From Blattamonas nauphoetae (taxonomy: Eukaryota; Preaxostyla; Oxymonadida), in NCBI GenBank assembly GCA_033064195.1, contig JARBJD010000056.1, forward strand, positions 1-64,000: DNA of 64,000 nt, given 5' to 3'. Positions within the stretch are counted from its first letter, which is position 1. Every line of letters begins with the position of its first letter. The position numbers were made by a program, and so were the translations under genes. Of this stretch, positions 30,001-39,479 are shown piece by piece. The notes beneath the pieces were generated by a model. The model did not search any database and was not told the origin of the DNA. It saw only the letters and a list, made by a program, of their open reading frames with translations.

Positions 30001-31474
30001 GGAATCCTCTTGACTGACAATAAGGACAGAGTTTATATCCAGTGATTTTCTCGGGATCAACAAAGGACATCACATGAACAAGAGTTGCAGTGAGAGGAAT
30101 CATCAGGATTGGAAGAACTCTTGCGTCATCATTCTCGTTGATGTACGATTGACTTAGGAAATATTTCTTCTTGTCTTCGTCGTATTCATAAATATGAACT
30201 GTAATATTGAATATTTGCATTGCTTTCTCCATGTCAGATGCAATATCAAATCCAGGGTATTTTCGCAAGTGTTCAGTGAGTTGATATGACGTGAGATTGG
30301 TGAGATTCATCCATTTGGTGAACAGTTTGTATGCTTCGGTGTTTCTCATTTTAATTGATATCTTCTTTCCTTGAACCTCAGGAAGTGTAAGGAATGAGAG
30401 CGCTTGAAAGAAGCAGATGTTGTACTCAGAATCTATGTACCGAATGTTTCTCGTTTTGATATGTTCAGTGAGAATTGCATTCGCTTTTCCTGCAACTGGG
30501 AATCTGTACACTGCAACCAGAATGGAATGGAAGGCAATGAACATTGTCTTTGTGTCCATCAGTGTTCTCTCTTGTGATTCTTTGATGAGGTTGATTGCAT
30601 ACTTGGAATACTCAGTGATGTCTGCTTCACTTCGAATCACTGTTGGAAAACTCTTTGATGTGTTCTCCAATTCTGGTCTGAAGTCATTGTACTGTGTCTC
30701 ATCTTTATCTTTTCTCTCAACAATCTTTCCAAAATCAATACTAATCTTGAATGGTCGATCCTTCTCTTTTTCATACACTGCATTGATGAAGGTTGTGATT
30801 TCCTCAACGTTCTTCAAGTGATTGTGGAAGTACAACTGATATGGTTTTCCATTGTCTTCAACCTTCTCGACCTCATTCTTCTTGAACTTCTTTCGTGCGT
30901 TTGTCAGACATTCGTTGAAGGCAAGTTTGTCACGTGGTTCAGCGAGCAAGATGCATTCTTCAAATCCATCAAATTGCTTCACTTTTCTTGATTCCATTTG
31001 TTCATTCTTCTTCTGAATGATCAACAGATTCTTCATCCAATGATCCATCAGTTTCTCTTCTATCGACTTCAGTTTCCTCGTGATCTTGAACACTTGCTTC
31101 TTCAATTCAGTTTCGTTCACTCTTGGATTTGCTTTCATGTCAATGATGATTACATTTTTATCCTCTTCATTCATCGTTGCATTGTTATTTGTTTCATTCT
31201 GTCTCTGCATGGCTTGTTGTTGTTCAATCTGTCGTCGTTGTCTCACTTCATTCAGGAATTTCGGTATTAAATTGATATTGAGATATGCTGTTGGATTAGG
31301 ATTTCGATATCCAACATCTGGGTGTTGAAGCATTGCCAGGAGAAATGAATAGTGATGTTGCTTGTATGGGCTGTCAGGTTTGTATGTTCGACCATCAGTA
31401 AATGCGAATTGAGTGTTTGGAAATAGTTCTCTAACCTCTCTGATTTGTTCCTTCACTTTCCAGAGTTGTGTCAT
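27068..31474 (-). pseudogene. Protein-primed DNA polymerase B with HNH-like insert (inner Polinton)
   Basis: A gene of about 1,460 codons with about one break. In order: an N-terminal region with a possible OTU-like block (SEYNICFFQALSFL ... LVHVMSF), a zinc-finger-like segment (LCPYCQ...HFKTYYEKHLKEC), exonuclease motifs (ITYDFETME, VIGFNSSRFDINL, YNIRDVECM), an HNH-like insert (CYICKCHF ... LDRLDNAKGHSKENVKICC ... CNTYKS), then polymerase motifs A (VDFNSLYPSA), B (KTNLNGSYGYDGM) and C (CEGDTDSAYW). It copies the element from a protein primer. The insert between exonuclease and palm domains is unusual. The start follows TTTTTTATTTTTTTAATTCGTAGTAA. Confidence 0.88.
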
Positions 31475-31517
31475 TTACTACGAATTAAAAAAATAAAAAA
31501 TAAAAAAAGTTGAGTGA

Positions 31518-31907
31518 TTATTTTGGCTTCCTCAAATGTGGCTTCTTCTTTGCTTTTAGCCAGGAATCCAGTCGCACTTTGAAGACTTCAGATCCACCAA
31601 TTTCTCGATATGTGAATGGAGTTAGAACCTGCTTGTACTCACCAACGAGCTCACAGTTGTACTTCCTCAGTTCATTTTCCACAAACGATTGAGTGTAGTG
31701 TCGACGTTGTGACATGTGTGGTCTGTTTCCTTGATTCCACAACTTTGGTTTTATCCTCCACTCAACACCTTCATGAACATAGATGACTGGGATATTATGT
31801 CTGACATACTCAGAGACAAGTTCACAGTTCTCTTCTTTCATTGACTGAATCAAAGCTTGCTTGGCATCTGTTCGACGTCGTTCGTATGTAGTATTCACTG
31901 TTGTCAT
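31518..31907 (-). CDS. 129-aa Polinton protein with two small repeats
   Basis: The protein contains two related segments, NCELVSEYVRHNIPVIYVHEG and NCELVGEYKQVLTPFTYREIG, each followed by a hydrophobic-basic stretch. The pattern recalls small DUF723-like repeats found beside endonucleases in phages and large viruses; this is a weak resemblance. The tail is basic (KAKKKPHLRKPK). It lies upstream of the polymerase in the same orientation, and its 5' 284 bp belong to the inverted arm. Confidence 0.65.
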   Translation of the reverse strand: MTTVNTTYERRRTDAKQALIQSMKEENCELVSEYVRHNIPVIYVHEGVEWRIKPKLWNQGNRPHMSQRRHYTQSFVENELRKYNCELVGEYKQVLTPFTYREIGGSEVFKVRLDSWLKAKKKPHLRKPK

Positions 31908-32157
31908 TTAATACAAATTAAAAAATCAAAAAAAATAAAAAACATAAATGAAATGTGAAGTGAGGTGTTGGAACTTTTATTTCTTGTTCCTTGTTGTGCC
32001 AGCTTTCATCTTGCTTCTTTCTTTTTGTTCTTTCTTTTTGTTTCTTCCTTCTTTGCAGTGCATGCTTTCAGTTTCTTCATTCTTTCATTCAATTCATCAT
32101 TCATCATTCAAGTCTTCATCATTCAATCATTCATTCAAGTTTGTATGATTGTACCAT

Positions 32158-32404
32158 GAGACAACCCGATACTCCTTTGGGGATCACTCTATCATGATCC
32201 TACTCAATGACTACTGCTGGCGAATTCCTTGAAGGGCTAAGGTATTGGGGGGGCATGATTTACGGTCACATTGAAGTGATGCCCACAGTGAACCCCCGGG
32301 GACAGCCTCCCAGCTCGTCCCGCTCCAATCCAACCTTCAATTCGTTCTACGCAGTAGCCACGAGGGCACCATTTTGCCTGAGTATCAAGGGACATTACGT
32401 CGAG
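32158..32404 (-). repeat. Subterminal repeat shared by both Polintons, copy 3
   Basis: Mirror of 7283-7526 in the right arm. Confidence 0.85.
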
Positions 32405-32791
32405 GTTTCATACTTCAACTTTTTGGAAATTTTGAAATTTTGAATTTTTGAATTTTTTGAATTTTAGAATTTTTGAATTTTTGAATTTTTGAATTTTTGA
32501 ATTTTAGAATTTTTGAATTTTTGAATTTTTGAAATTTTCCTAAGTATTTTTTTGAAATTTTTTTGAATTTTTGAATTTTTTTTAAATTTTTGAAATTGTT
32601 TTGGTATTTTGAAACTTTTTCATTTTTTTGAAATTAAGATTGCCCCTCGCCTGAATCGAACCACCCCCTAGAAACGGGTGGACACGGAACATACCCACTG
32701 AGCTACTAGCTCCTGAAAATGTTAGTTTCGACCTGTGCTTTATATCTCGAATGTTCAGATCTGCTATATATTCCTTTTATTGTCCACCTAT

Positions 32792-33016
32792 CTACCCTCG
32801 TTAAAAAGCATGGATTTATCACGGGAATGACTTTTTTACCCTCGTTAAAAAGCACGACTTTTTCTCGTCAGCGATTTTTTCAAAATTAGTTAGATTTTCC
32901 GTTTTAACATTTTACCCCCGTGAAAAAGCATGCCTTTTTCACGGGAGCGATCTGCTAAATCTTAATTCTTGGCCACTTGTTACCCTCGTTAAAAAGCATG
33001 ACTTTTTCACGGGAGC
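32792..33016. repeat. Four palindromic iterons in the right arm
   Basis: Mirror of 6665-6889. The unit order and spacing are the same, with a few base changes in the outer stems. Confidence 0.75.
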
Positions 33017-33598
33017 ATTTTTGCTATATATTGGATTTATTGACAAAGTTTTCAAATTTTGAATCTGCTATAGTGTCTTTTTTTCGGGTATAAAGTTTCT
33101 GATTTTTCGGGATAATTTCAGGACCGGATAGTCTAGTGGTAATGGTGAGTGCACGCACTACTACTACTAAGCTGAAGGTCCTAGGTTCAATTCCTGGCGG
33201 AAGCATTTAATTTCACATATCACTGCCCTTTGGCATGGTCTCGGCCCTTGGCAAGACCAACGTACGTCTCCGGAACTCAAATCGAGAAAAATGAGTTCCG
33301 ATGCCGGTCTAAAAGGGACCGATGAGAAGGGTCGCAACCTTCGGAACCTTGAAAAAATACACCAGCTTCCGCCAAAATCAAGGTTTTTGCATTTTTGAAA
33401 ATTTTCAAAATTTTGCTTCAACTTGAAAGTTTGAAGTAACTGAACTCTGGAAGAGAATATTTCTCTAAGATTGACAACTTTCTGAAATGAAAATGACTTT
33501 TACTTCAAGTATTTTCTGAATTGTCAATCGGCATGGAAAAAAAGCTCTAGAAGTGGTGTCTAAGGAGCGGGGGTTCCCAAATCGCCTTCTATACTACT

Positions 33599-33604
33599 CA
33601 CAAA
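33599..33604. repeat. Right 6-bp target duplication of the inner Polinton
   Basis: CACAAA, matching 6077-6082. From here to 33696 lies the 3' end of the outer MAPGS-type gene. Confidence 0.88.
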
Positions 33605-33730
33605 TGCTCGAGTATGAACCGCCGCGAAATGCTCGATACTCCAATGATGACATACCACAATCGTCAAATTCAAAGATTCAATTCAAAGGTTTATAAATTT
33701 ATGTAAATCCAGTTTTTTATTTTTACAGAA

Positions 33731-34030
33731 ATGGCACCAGGTTGGTTATCAAAATTAGCAGGAGTCGGTAAAACTATTCTCAGAATTGGAGCACCATTTT
33801 TGAATCTCATTCCCTTCGTTGGACCAGTGATTTCTGAGATTGCACAGACAGGAGTGGAGATGATCCCAGATGTGAAGTCGGATCAACAAATCCATGCAGA
33901 AAAGATGGCACAATACGAGCAAGCGATCAACGAAGGAAACAGTCCACTTGCGAATCAGCTCAGAGGTGAAATACTGCGATTGGAAGAAAAACTGAAACCT
34001 AAAGTGAGGAAACCAAAAAAGAAGAAGTAA
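33731..34030 (+). CDS. Small amphipathic basic protein (MAPGW type, outer copy)
   Basis: A 99-aa homologue of 13529-13831: MAPGWLSKLAGVGKTILRIG, a hydrophobic patch FLNLIPFVGPVISEI, a charged segment and a basic tail (PKVRKPKKKK). The start follows TTTTTTATTTTTACAGAA. It is the first complete outer-element gene after the insertion point. Confidence 0.72.
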   Translation: MAPGWLSKLAGVGKTILRIGAPFLNLIPFVGPVISEIAQTGVEMIPDVKSDQQIHAEKMAQYEQAINEGNSPLANQLRGEILRLEEKLKPKVRKPKKKK

Positions 34031-34067
34031 ATGAAAGTAACAATTAGGTTTTTTTATTTTTGATAAA

Positions 34068-35930
34068 ATGAACTCACACAATACACATCTGACAAATAAA
34101 AGACATGGAGCCTCAACATTGACTGGAAACACCACTGGATCAATCAAGTACACCAGAGATGACATTGGTCAAATACAACAACAACTGATGTCCGAACACC
34201 ACGTTAATTTCCTCTTGAATGATGGAGCACACAGTACCTCAATTCAAGAATTGAAACCATCAGAGAATTCACGCTTCTACAAAGGACAGGAAATAATCAT
34301 TCCACTGACTGGTAATCAGGATATTTGTCAAATCGATGATTCCTTCATTACATTCACAATAACAACAACTTTAAAAGTCAACAATTGGGACATTACCCCA
34401 GACAAAGTTGGATCATACTCGAATGAAGGAATATTTATGTTCGTTGGACTGAAGCATTCGGCATCAATCTTTAGTAGATTTACTGTTCTTCACAACAATC
34501 AAAGAATCATAAGTTCAGCAAACAATGATGTATCTATGGAGTCTCACATCTACAACATGATCAAACCAAAGAGTCAATTGGAGAATCGTAAGCATGCACA
34601 TACGCCATGGCAGAATGCTTGGAATCATGATGAATCTGTTGCTGGTGTCTACATTCCATTGTCAGACTTCACATCGGTGTCACAAGCTGGTCATTTCACA
34701 GACACAATTAAGGTACCGATTCGTGTGTCAATAAACCTTGAAGATCTTCTCATTTTCTCTGGAATGACTGACTATCCAAAATGTCTCTTTGGTGATTTGA
34801 AATTCAGTGTGTACATTAATGAGGATGCATTTGTTTGTTGTCCTGTTAATCCTGAACTCACTTTGAAGAATACATTGTCGACCTTCATTGGTTCTACAAA
34901 ACCACCAATTCATCATGCGATCGCTGATTGTCAACAGCATCGTCCATGGTTTTTCCACTCACTTCTTGCGAACTGCACCAAGAATTTTGTTCAGATTGGC
35001 CAATCATTTAGGATTTCAGCAGTGACTCAAGACATTTACTATAGCTCAGCCGGAACAGTAACAAAAGAACCAGAATTTGTGGACCAGTACATCTCCCTAA
35101 ACATTATTGATTATCAAATTGATGATGTATATTGCATGAGTGCTGGATACAAAATGAAAGAAATAGCGAAAGAGAGTCTGAAGAAGATGTATCAGGATCG
35201 TCCAGGAACAATTCCAGCAGAAAAGATCTCATTCTATCCATTTCAGAAGACACCAACGGCAACAGGAATTGATTGTACCCAGCAGATGGTTCTCGATAAT
35301 GCCAAGGACATCATGCTTCTCTTTCGTCACTATGATAATGAAGTCACATGTTTCCACAATCCAATGCAGAAAGATCTTCGTGTACATCTACTCAACAAAT
35401 ACTATCCAGAGAATTGGACATCAACGATTGGAGCTTGCTTCTATCAGTTCGCATTATCGACTCTCAATCTTGATTCATACCTGACTGTGCCTGATGATTT
35501 GGAGCGATCACTGACGGATTCACTAGTTGAAGAACATCTTGAAGGTGGTAGAACATATCCAAATGAAACGATGGCAAGAGTTCGCCCGATTCATGACAAC
35601 ACTGATTTCCTTTTGTGCTTTTCAACACAGAGAAGCGGATGTCCAACAAACTGCAATGATTCAATCAGTTCCAGAGGTCAGAATGTTCCAGTCACATTGA
35701 GATCGAGTCCGATTTATCAAGGTCTGATAGATACGTACTACAATGTTCTCGATCCAAGTCAAAAGGGTGGTGATATGACAACATTTACGCATCCTCCAGC
35801 ACCGATTTTAGCCACAACTGCAACCACATGGTGGGTCTTACGATTCGTGAATGACGAACCTAAAGTTGAGTACTATCCAAATCATACACTGAAAGCATTG
35901 CATATGGAACTCGGAATACCGAAATCATAA
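34068..35930 (+). CDS. Major capsid protein, double jelly roll (outer copy, open)
   Basis: An uninterrupted frame of 620 codons. Features are SFITFTITTTLKVNNW, VGLKHSASIFSRFTVLHNNQ, INLEDLLIFSGMTDYPKCLF, a central HPWQNAW-type link and a C-terminal half with STLNLDSYLTVPDDLERS and THPPAPILATTATTWWVLRF. Length and strand pattern fit the Polinton double-jelly-roll capsid protein, the building block of a T-number icosahedral shell. The family call rests on position, size and the beta pattern, not on a search. The next capsid-type gene starts 46 bp downstream. Confidence 0.8.
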   Translation: MNSHNTHLTNKRHGASTLTGNTTGSIKYTRDDIGQIQQQLMSEHHVNFLLNDGAHSTSIQELKPSENSRFYKGQEIIIPLTGNQDICQIDDSFITFTITTTLKVNNWDITPDKVGSYSNEGIFMFVGLKHSASIFSRFTVLHNNQRIISSANNDVSMESHIYNMIKPKSQLENRKHAHTPWQNAWNHDESVAGVYIPLSDFTSVSQAGHFTDTIKVPIRVSINLEDLLIFSGMTDYPKCLFGDLKFSVYINEDAFVCCPVNPELTLKNTLSTFIGSTKPPIHHAIADCQQHRPWFFHSLLANCTKNFVQIGQSFRISAVTQDIYYSSAGTVTKEPEFVDQYISLNIIDYQIDDVYCMSAGYKMKEIAKESLKKMYQDRPGTIPAEKISFYPFQKTPTATGIDCTQQMVLDNAKDIMLLFRHYDNEVTCFHNPMQKDLRVHLLNKYYPENWTSTIGACFYQFALSTLNLDSYLTVPDDLERSLTDSLVEEHLEGGRTYPNETMARVRPIHDNTDFLLCFSTQRSGCPTNCNDSISSRGQNVPVTLRSSPIYQGLIDTYYNVLDPSQKGGDMTTFTHPPAPILATTATTWWVLRFVNDEPKVEYYPNHTLKALHMELGIPKS

Positions 35931-35976
35931 AACAGGAAAAGAAATTAATGATATTGTATTTTGTATTTTTCTAGAA

Positions 35977-38900
35977 ATGAGAAGTATCAGAGCAAATCAA
36001 TCCAAACCAACATCGACATTAATTGAACAAATTGAAGTCCAACCATACATGCCAAAACAGTGGGATTCAGAGCCTCACGTGTATTCGATTCAGGAAGTGC
36101 ATCCAACGAATCCTCCAATGCCATGCAGAATCACAGACGAAATTGAAGTTCCATTGTGCTATGACGGACATGATGTGACTGAGTTTTCGAAGAGTCATCT
36201 GCGAATAGATCTAACAATCACCGTACCGTATGTGAAACCAGGAGCATCCCTTACATCAGGTGTCGAGGAATATGGAATGTTTTACGGATTTAAGTCGTCA
36301 TCAGATGCAATTCGAGATATGAGACTCGTCGACAGTCAAGGAAATATTATTGACAATTCACTTCAGAATAACCACATTCACGAATCTTTTCTTTATCACA
36401 CATTCAAATCCCATGAAGAGAAAAACAATATGAAACATTGCTACAGTCTTTGGGAAAATGTTCAGAGAATGGATCCAAGTGTGTGTGGATTCTACTTTGC
36501 TCCGGTAAACACAGCATTTCAAACAATCACGAGAACAATTCCACTTGTCATTCCATTTGTGAATTTGCTTCCACTGAGTACATTTGATCAGTATCCGAAC
36601 TCCATCTTTGGCAATCTCCGATTAAGATTTCATTTGACAACTGAATCACTTGTTTACTGTCCAATTCGAACATCTACTGTCATCCGAAAACATTGGAAAA
36701 CAGTCGCGAACAATATCCAGATAAGGCATTGATGTCTCTTTCAGACCAAGCTGAAATGGACCTTCTGCGTGAGGGAGAATTCTCAAATATGACTCAGGAA
36801 TTTACACAAATCGGAAATCCGGTTCAACAATATAATTCACGTAACAGTCCATCCTCCTCAGGAGTTTCAGAGATTTCGACAATGGAAGCAACAATCAATG
36901 TCCTTTCCTCATCGGTGGATAAAGTCACTTCGATCTGCTACGGATATCAAATCACAGATGCATCAAAACAATCACTGATCAACACGTACTCAAAGACTGT
37001 CTATGTCCTGAAAGCAGAAAGAATTGACACCCAATCATTTCAATCAAAAGCAAATGCCATGGGAGTGAGATCCAACATCAGTATCAAACTCAACAATCTC
37101 ATGAATCTTATGTGTTTATTCCCTGAAAGACCGAATGAATGTACAGTCTTCAGAAATCCTCAATACGTTGGTCAATTCGAAATGCTTGGAAGCAACTTCC
37201 CAAATTTCCCAATGTCAACAATATCACCAGAGTTCTATCAAATGATGATGGTGAATGGTGATTTCATTGGTTGTTCTGCAACAGAAGAGTTTGAGAATTC
37301 GATTTGTTTACCTCGCACATATTTCTACAAAGAAACAGAAAATGAATATAAACGAAAAAGACCAGGAACGGATGCAACTTGTTTCACATTCATGGTTCCA
37401 ACAGATCGAAGTGAAATTGCTGGTGGAGAAGAAGGTATTTCAACCGCAGAATCTGTCAATACTGTCTACAGCGGAACACCAATCAAACAGGGTGAACTTG
37501 ATCCATATTTCACATCAACTCCAGAAGGTCCTCCTCCACCTATTCTAGCATTACATCAGGCTACATACAGTCTGGTTCTTACCCGCCCACGTGGCTCAAA
37601 CCCGCCCATAAGGCCCTTTTTTCGACCCTATTTCTCCGTATTTCCCAAATAACTCCGGACCCATAAATTTTTGGGTCTCAAAAATTTTTGGATGGGTCTT
37701 CATCACGACCTCACAAATCACTTGAGATAGGAATCAGACCTCCAGGACAGGATCCCAGACCTGTACGATCTCTGCAAGAAGCATGGTTTGACCCTTTTTG
37801 ACCCAAAAGGTTGTCCTTAACATTTAAGCAGAATCCGAACTTCATGACCACTTTTCTCCACGCCTGTTCAAGATTTTTCTTTCTCGTTTGATTTATGGTG
37901 GTTTGGGATGGTTTTCTCTCGAAATGACAATTTTTGAAAAATGAAAAATCCTGGGGGAGCTGGGCGAAAAAATGGGGTAAAAAAGTGATTTCCCTGTATA
38001 TTAAGGGGTCTGGAAAACTTGTTTTGATCATATCTCCACAACCAGACATAGTTTGGACATGAAGTTTTCACCAATATGGATGTTTGGTGGGATACTAATT
38101 TTTCTGAAATTTTTGAGAATTTTCGATGGTTTCCTATTTTGGAGGTCGAAGCCGATTTCATCTATTTTCTCCGTAAATCGCACCTTTCTCATTCGATTTC
38201 AGGAATTAAGTCAAAAATGTGATCAGAGTCATTGGGGGTCGTGTTCACATCGTGTTGACGCGATTTCTCCCAAAATATTCGTTCATAGAAAGAAAAACAT
38301 CAGCTGAGTTACAACCGACCAAAATTTGGAGCGACCTCCAAAATAGGAAACCATCGAAAATTCTCAAAATTTCAGAAAAATTAGTATCCCACCAAACATC
38401 CATATTGGTGAAAACTTCATGTCCAAACTATGTCTGGTTGTGGAGATATGATCAAAACAAGTTTTCCAGACCCTAAGCTTAATATACAGGGAAATCACTT
38501 TTTACCCCATTTTTCGCCCAGCTCCCCCAGGATTTTTCATTTTCAAAAATTGTCATTTCGAGAGAAAACCATCCCAAACCACCATAAATCAAACGAGAAA
38601 GAAAAATCTTGAACAGGCGTGGAGAAAAGTGGTCATGAAGTTCGGATTCTCTAAGCTTAAATGTTAAGGACAACCTTTTTTTGGGTCAAAAAAGGGGTCA
38701 AACCATGCTTCTTGCAGAGATCGTACAGGTCTGGGATCCTGTCCTGGAGGTTCGATTCCTATCTCAAGTGATTTGTGAGGTCGTGATGAAGACCCATCCA
38801 AAAATTTTTGAGACCCAAAAATTTATGGGTCCGGAGTTATTTGGGAAATACGGAGAAATAGGGTCGAAAAAAGGGCCTTATGGGCGGGTTTGAGCCACGT

Positions 38901-39013
38901 GGGCGGGTAAGAACCAGACTGTACTGGTTGTTCGGATAGATAATGGACAACCACGAGTTAGATATGTTATTGATCGTCGTCTCCAAGAAGCGTATGAAGA
39001 AGTGAAGAGATGA
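35977..39013 (+). pseudogene. Second capsid paralog (outer copy), split by a palindromic element
   Basis: Homologue of 9888-11510, with PLCYDGHDVTEF, YGMFYGFKSSSDAIRDM and VIPFVNLLPLSTFDQYPNS. Near its 3' end it is interrupted by the mariner-like palindrome at 37568-38921, after which the last codons (RYVIDRRLQEAYEEVKR) follow. It carries about one further break. Position after the major capsid gene and the shared jelly-roll edge support a paralogous capsid or penton role. Confidence 0.78.
37568..38921. mobile_element. 1.35-kb palindromic mariner-like foldback element, copy 1
   Basis: The ends are CAGTCTGGTTCTTACCCGCC and its reverse complement, flanked by TA (37566-37567 and 38922-38923). 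The uninterrupted site in the inner capsid gene (CATACTGG) has a single TA. The element is an almost full-length palindrome with arms of about 590 bp and a unique centre of about 170 bp, with no transposase frame. TA duplications and CAGT ends indicate the Tc1/mariner superfamily, non-autonomous. Each arm contains a box B-like GGTTCGATTCC (near 38750), mirrored at about 37730 with one base changed. Confidence 0.85.
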
Positions 39014-39061
39014 TATTAATGGTTAAACACTTTTGATTTTTTATTTTTGCTACAAACAAGA

Positions 39062-39472
39062 ATGGTCAAACGTTATTTCTCAATTCAGAATTCTCACACT
39101 GCTCAATTCCCTCCTGATTTTGTCAATTCCCGAAAACAAAAATATATTCATTTTCTTGACTGCAAACTCATTCCTGTGAAGGAGGAGATCGGTGAGACTT
39201 CAACGGTTCTATCAAAAGATATTCCTCAGAATTTCACAATACATGCTGATTGGATTCAGACTGATGCTCACAATGATTCCTATGTTGCTTTCTGTAATGA
39301 ACAGATTGCGAAGCGAAAGAAGTGGGAACTATGTACTCGACAATCAACGGCGAAGATCTGGTTCAAAGACAGTTCTGGTGAATCAATCGAGATGGAAACA
39401 TCAGAGACAATCAATGGAAAAATAATCGAAGAGTATTATGAATTTCTGGTTGATCTCATGTTGGAATACTAA
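39062..39472 (+). CDS. Conserved 137-aa Polinton protein (outer copy)
   Basis: Homologue of 9404-9847, starting MVKRYFSIQNSHTAQ and ending LMLEY. A TTG 15 bp upstream is in frame but the ATG is favoured by alignment with the inner copy. The S74 fibre gene that follows in the inner element is absent here; the subterminal repeat comes next after about 90 bp. Confidence 0.7.
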   Translation: MVKRYFSIQNSHTAQFPPDFVNSRKQKYIHFLDCKLIPVKEEIGETSTVLSKDIPQNFTIHADWIQTDAHNDSYVAFCNEQIAKRKKWELCTRQSTAKIWFKDSSGESIEMETSETINGKIIEEYYEFLVDLMLEY

Positions 39473-39479
39473 ATGGTGA

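Larger units (their letters stand above)
6083..33598 (-). mobile_element. Inner Polinton, 27.5 kb including an 8.0-kb insert
   Basis: The element has inverted arms of about 1.98 kb, termini AGTAGGATAGAAGG and (reverse complement of the right end) AGTAGTATAGAAGG, and a CACAAA duplication. Without the Mutator-like insert it is about 19.5 kb. Reading on the minus strand from the right arm, the order is 129-aa protein, polymerase B, integrase, coiled-coil protein, ATPase (opposite), 317-aa protein, 198-aa protein, two MAPG proteins, two capsid proteins, 147-aa protein and an S74 fibre-like gene (opposite). It is a fossil with a few broken genes (about three plus the insert). The arms are nearly identical by eye, so it is much younger than its host Polinton. 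All core Polinton functions except a recognisable Ulp1-type protease are present. Confidence 0.92.
31624..33598. repeat. Right inverted arm of the inner Polinton
   Basis: Reverse complement of 6083-8065. It carries the same order of parts: 5' end of the 129-aa gene, short GAATGA repeats, subterminal repeat, A/T tract, tRNA-like module 2 (32642-32713), iterons (32792-33016) and tRNA-like module 1 (33118-33204). Differences from the left arm are scattered single bases and tract-length changes. Confidence 0.9.

Noticed and set aside
37705-37780. A real tRNA gene in the mariner-like palindrome
   Set aside because: Only a box B and a few possible stems are present, and the sequence is part of an inverted-repeat arm.
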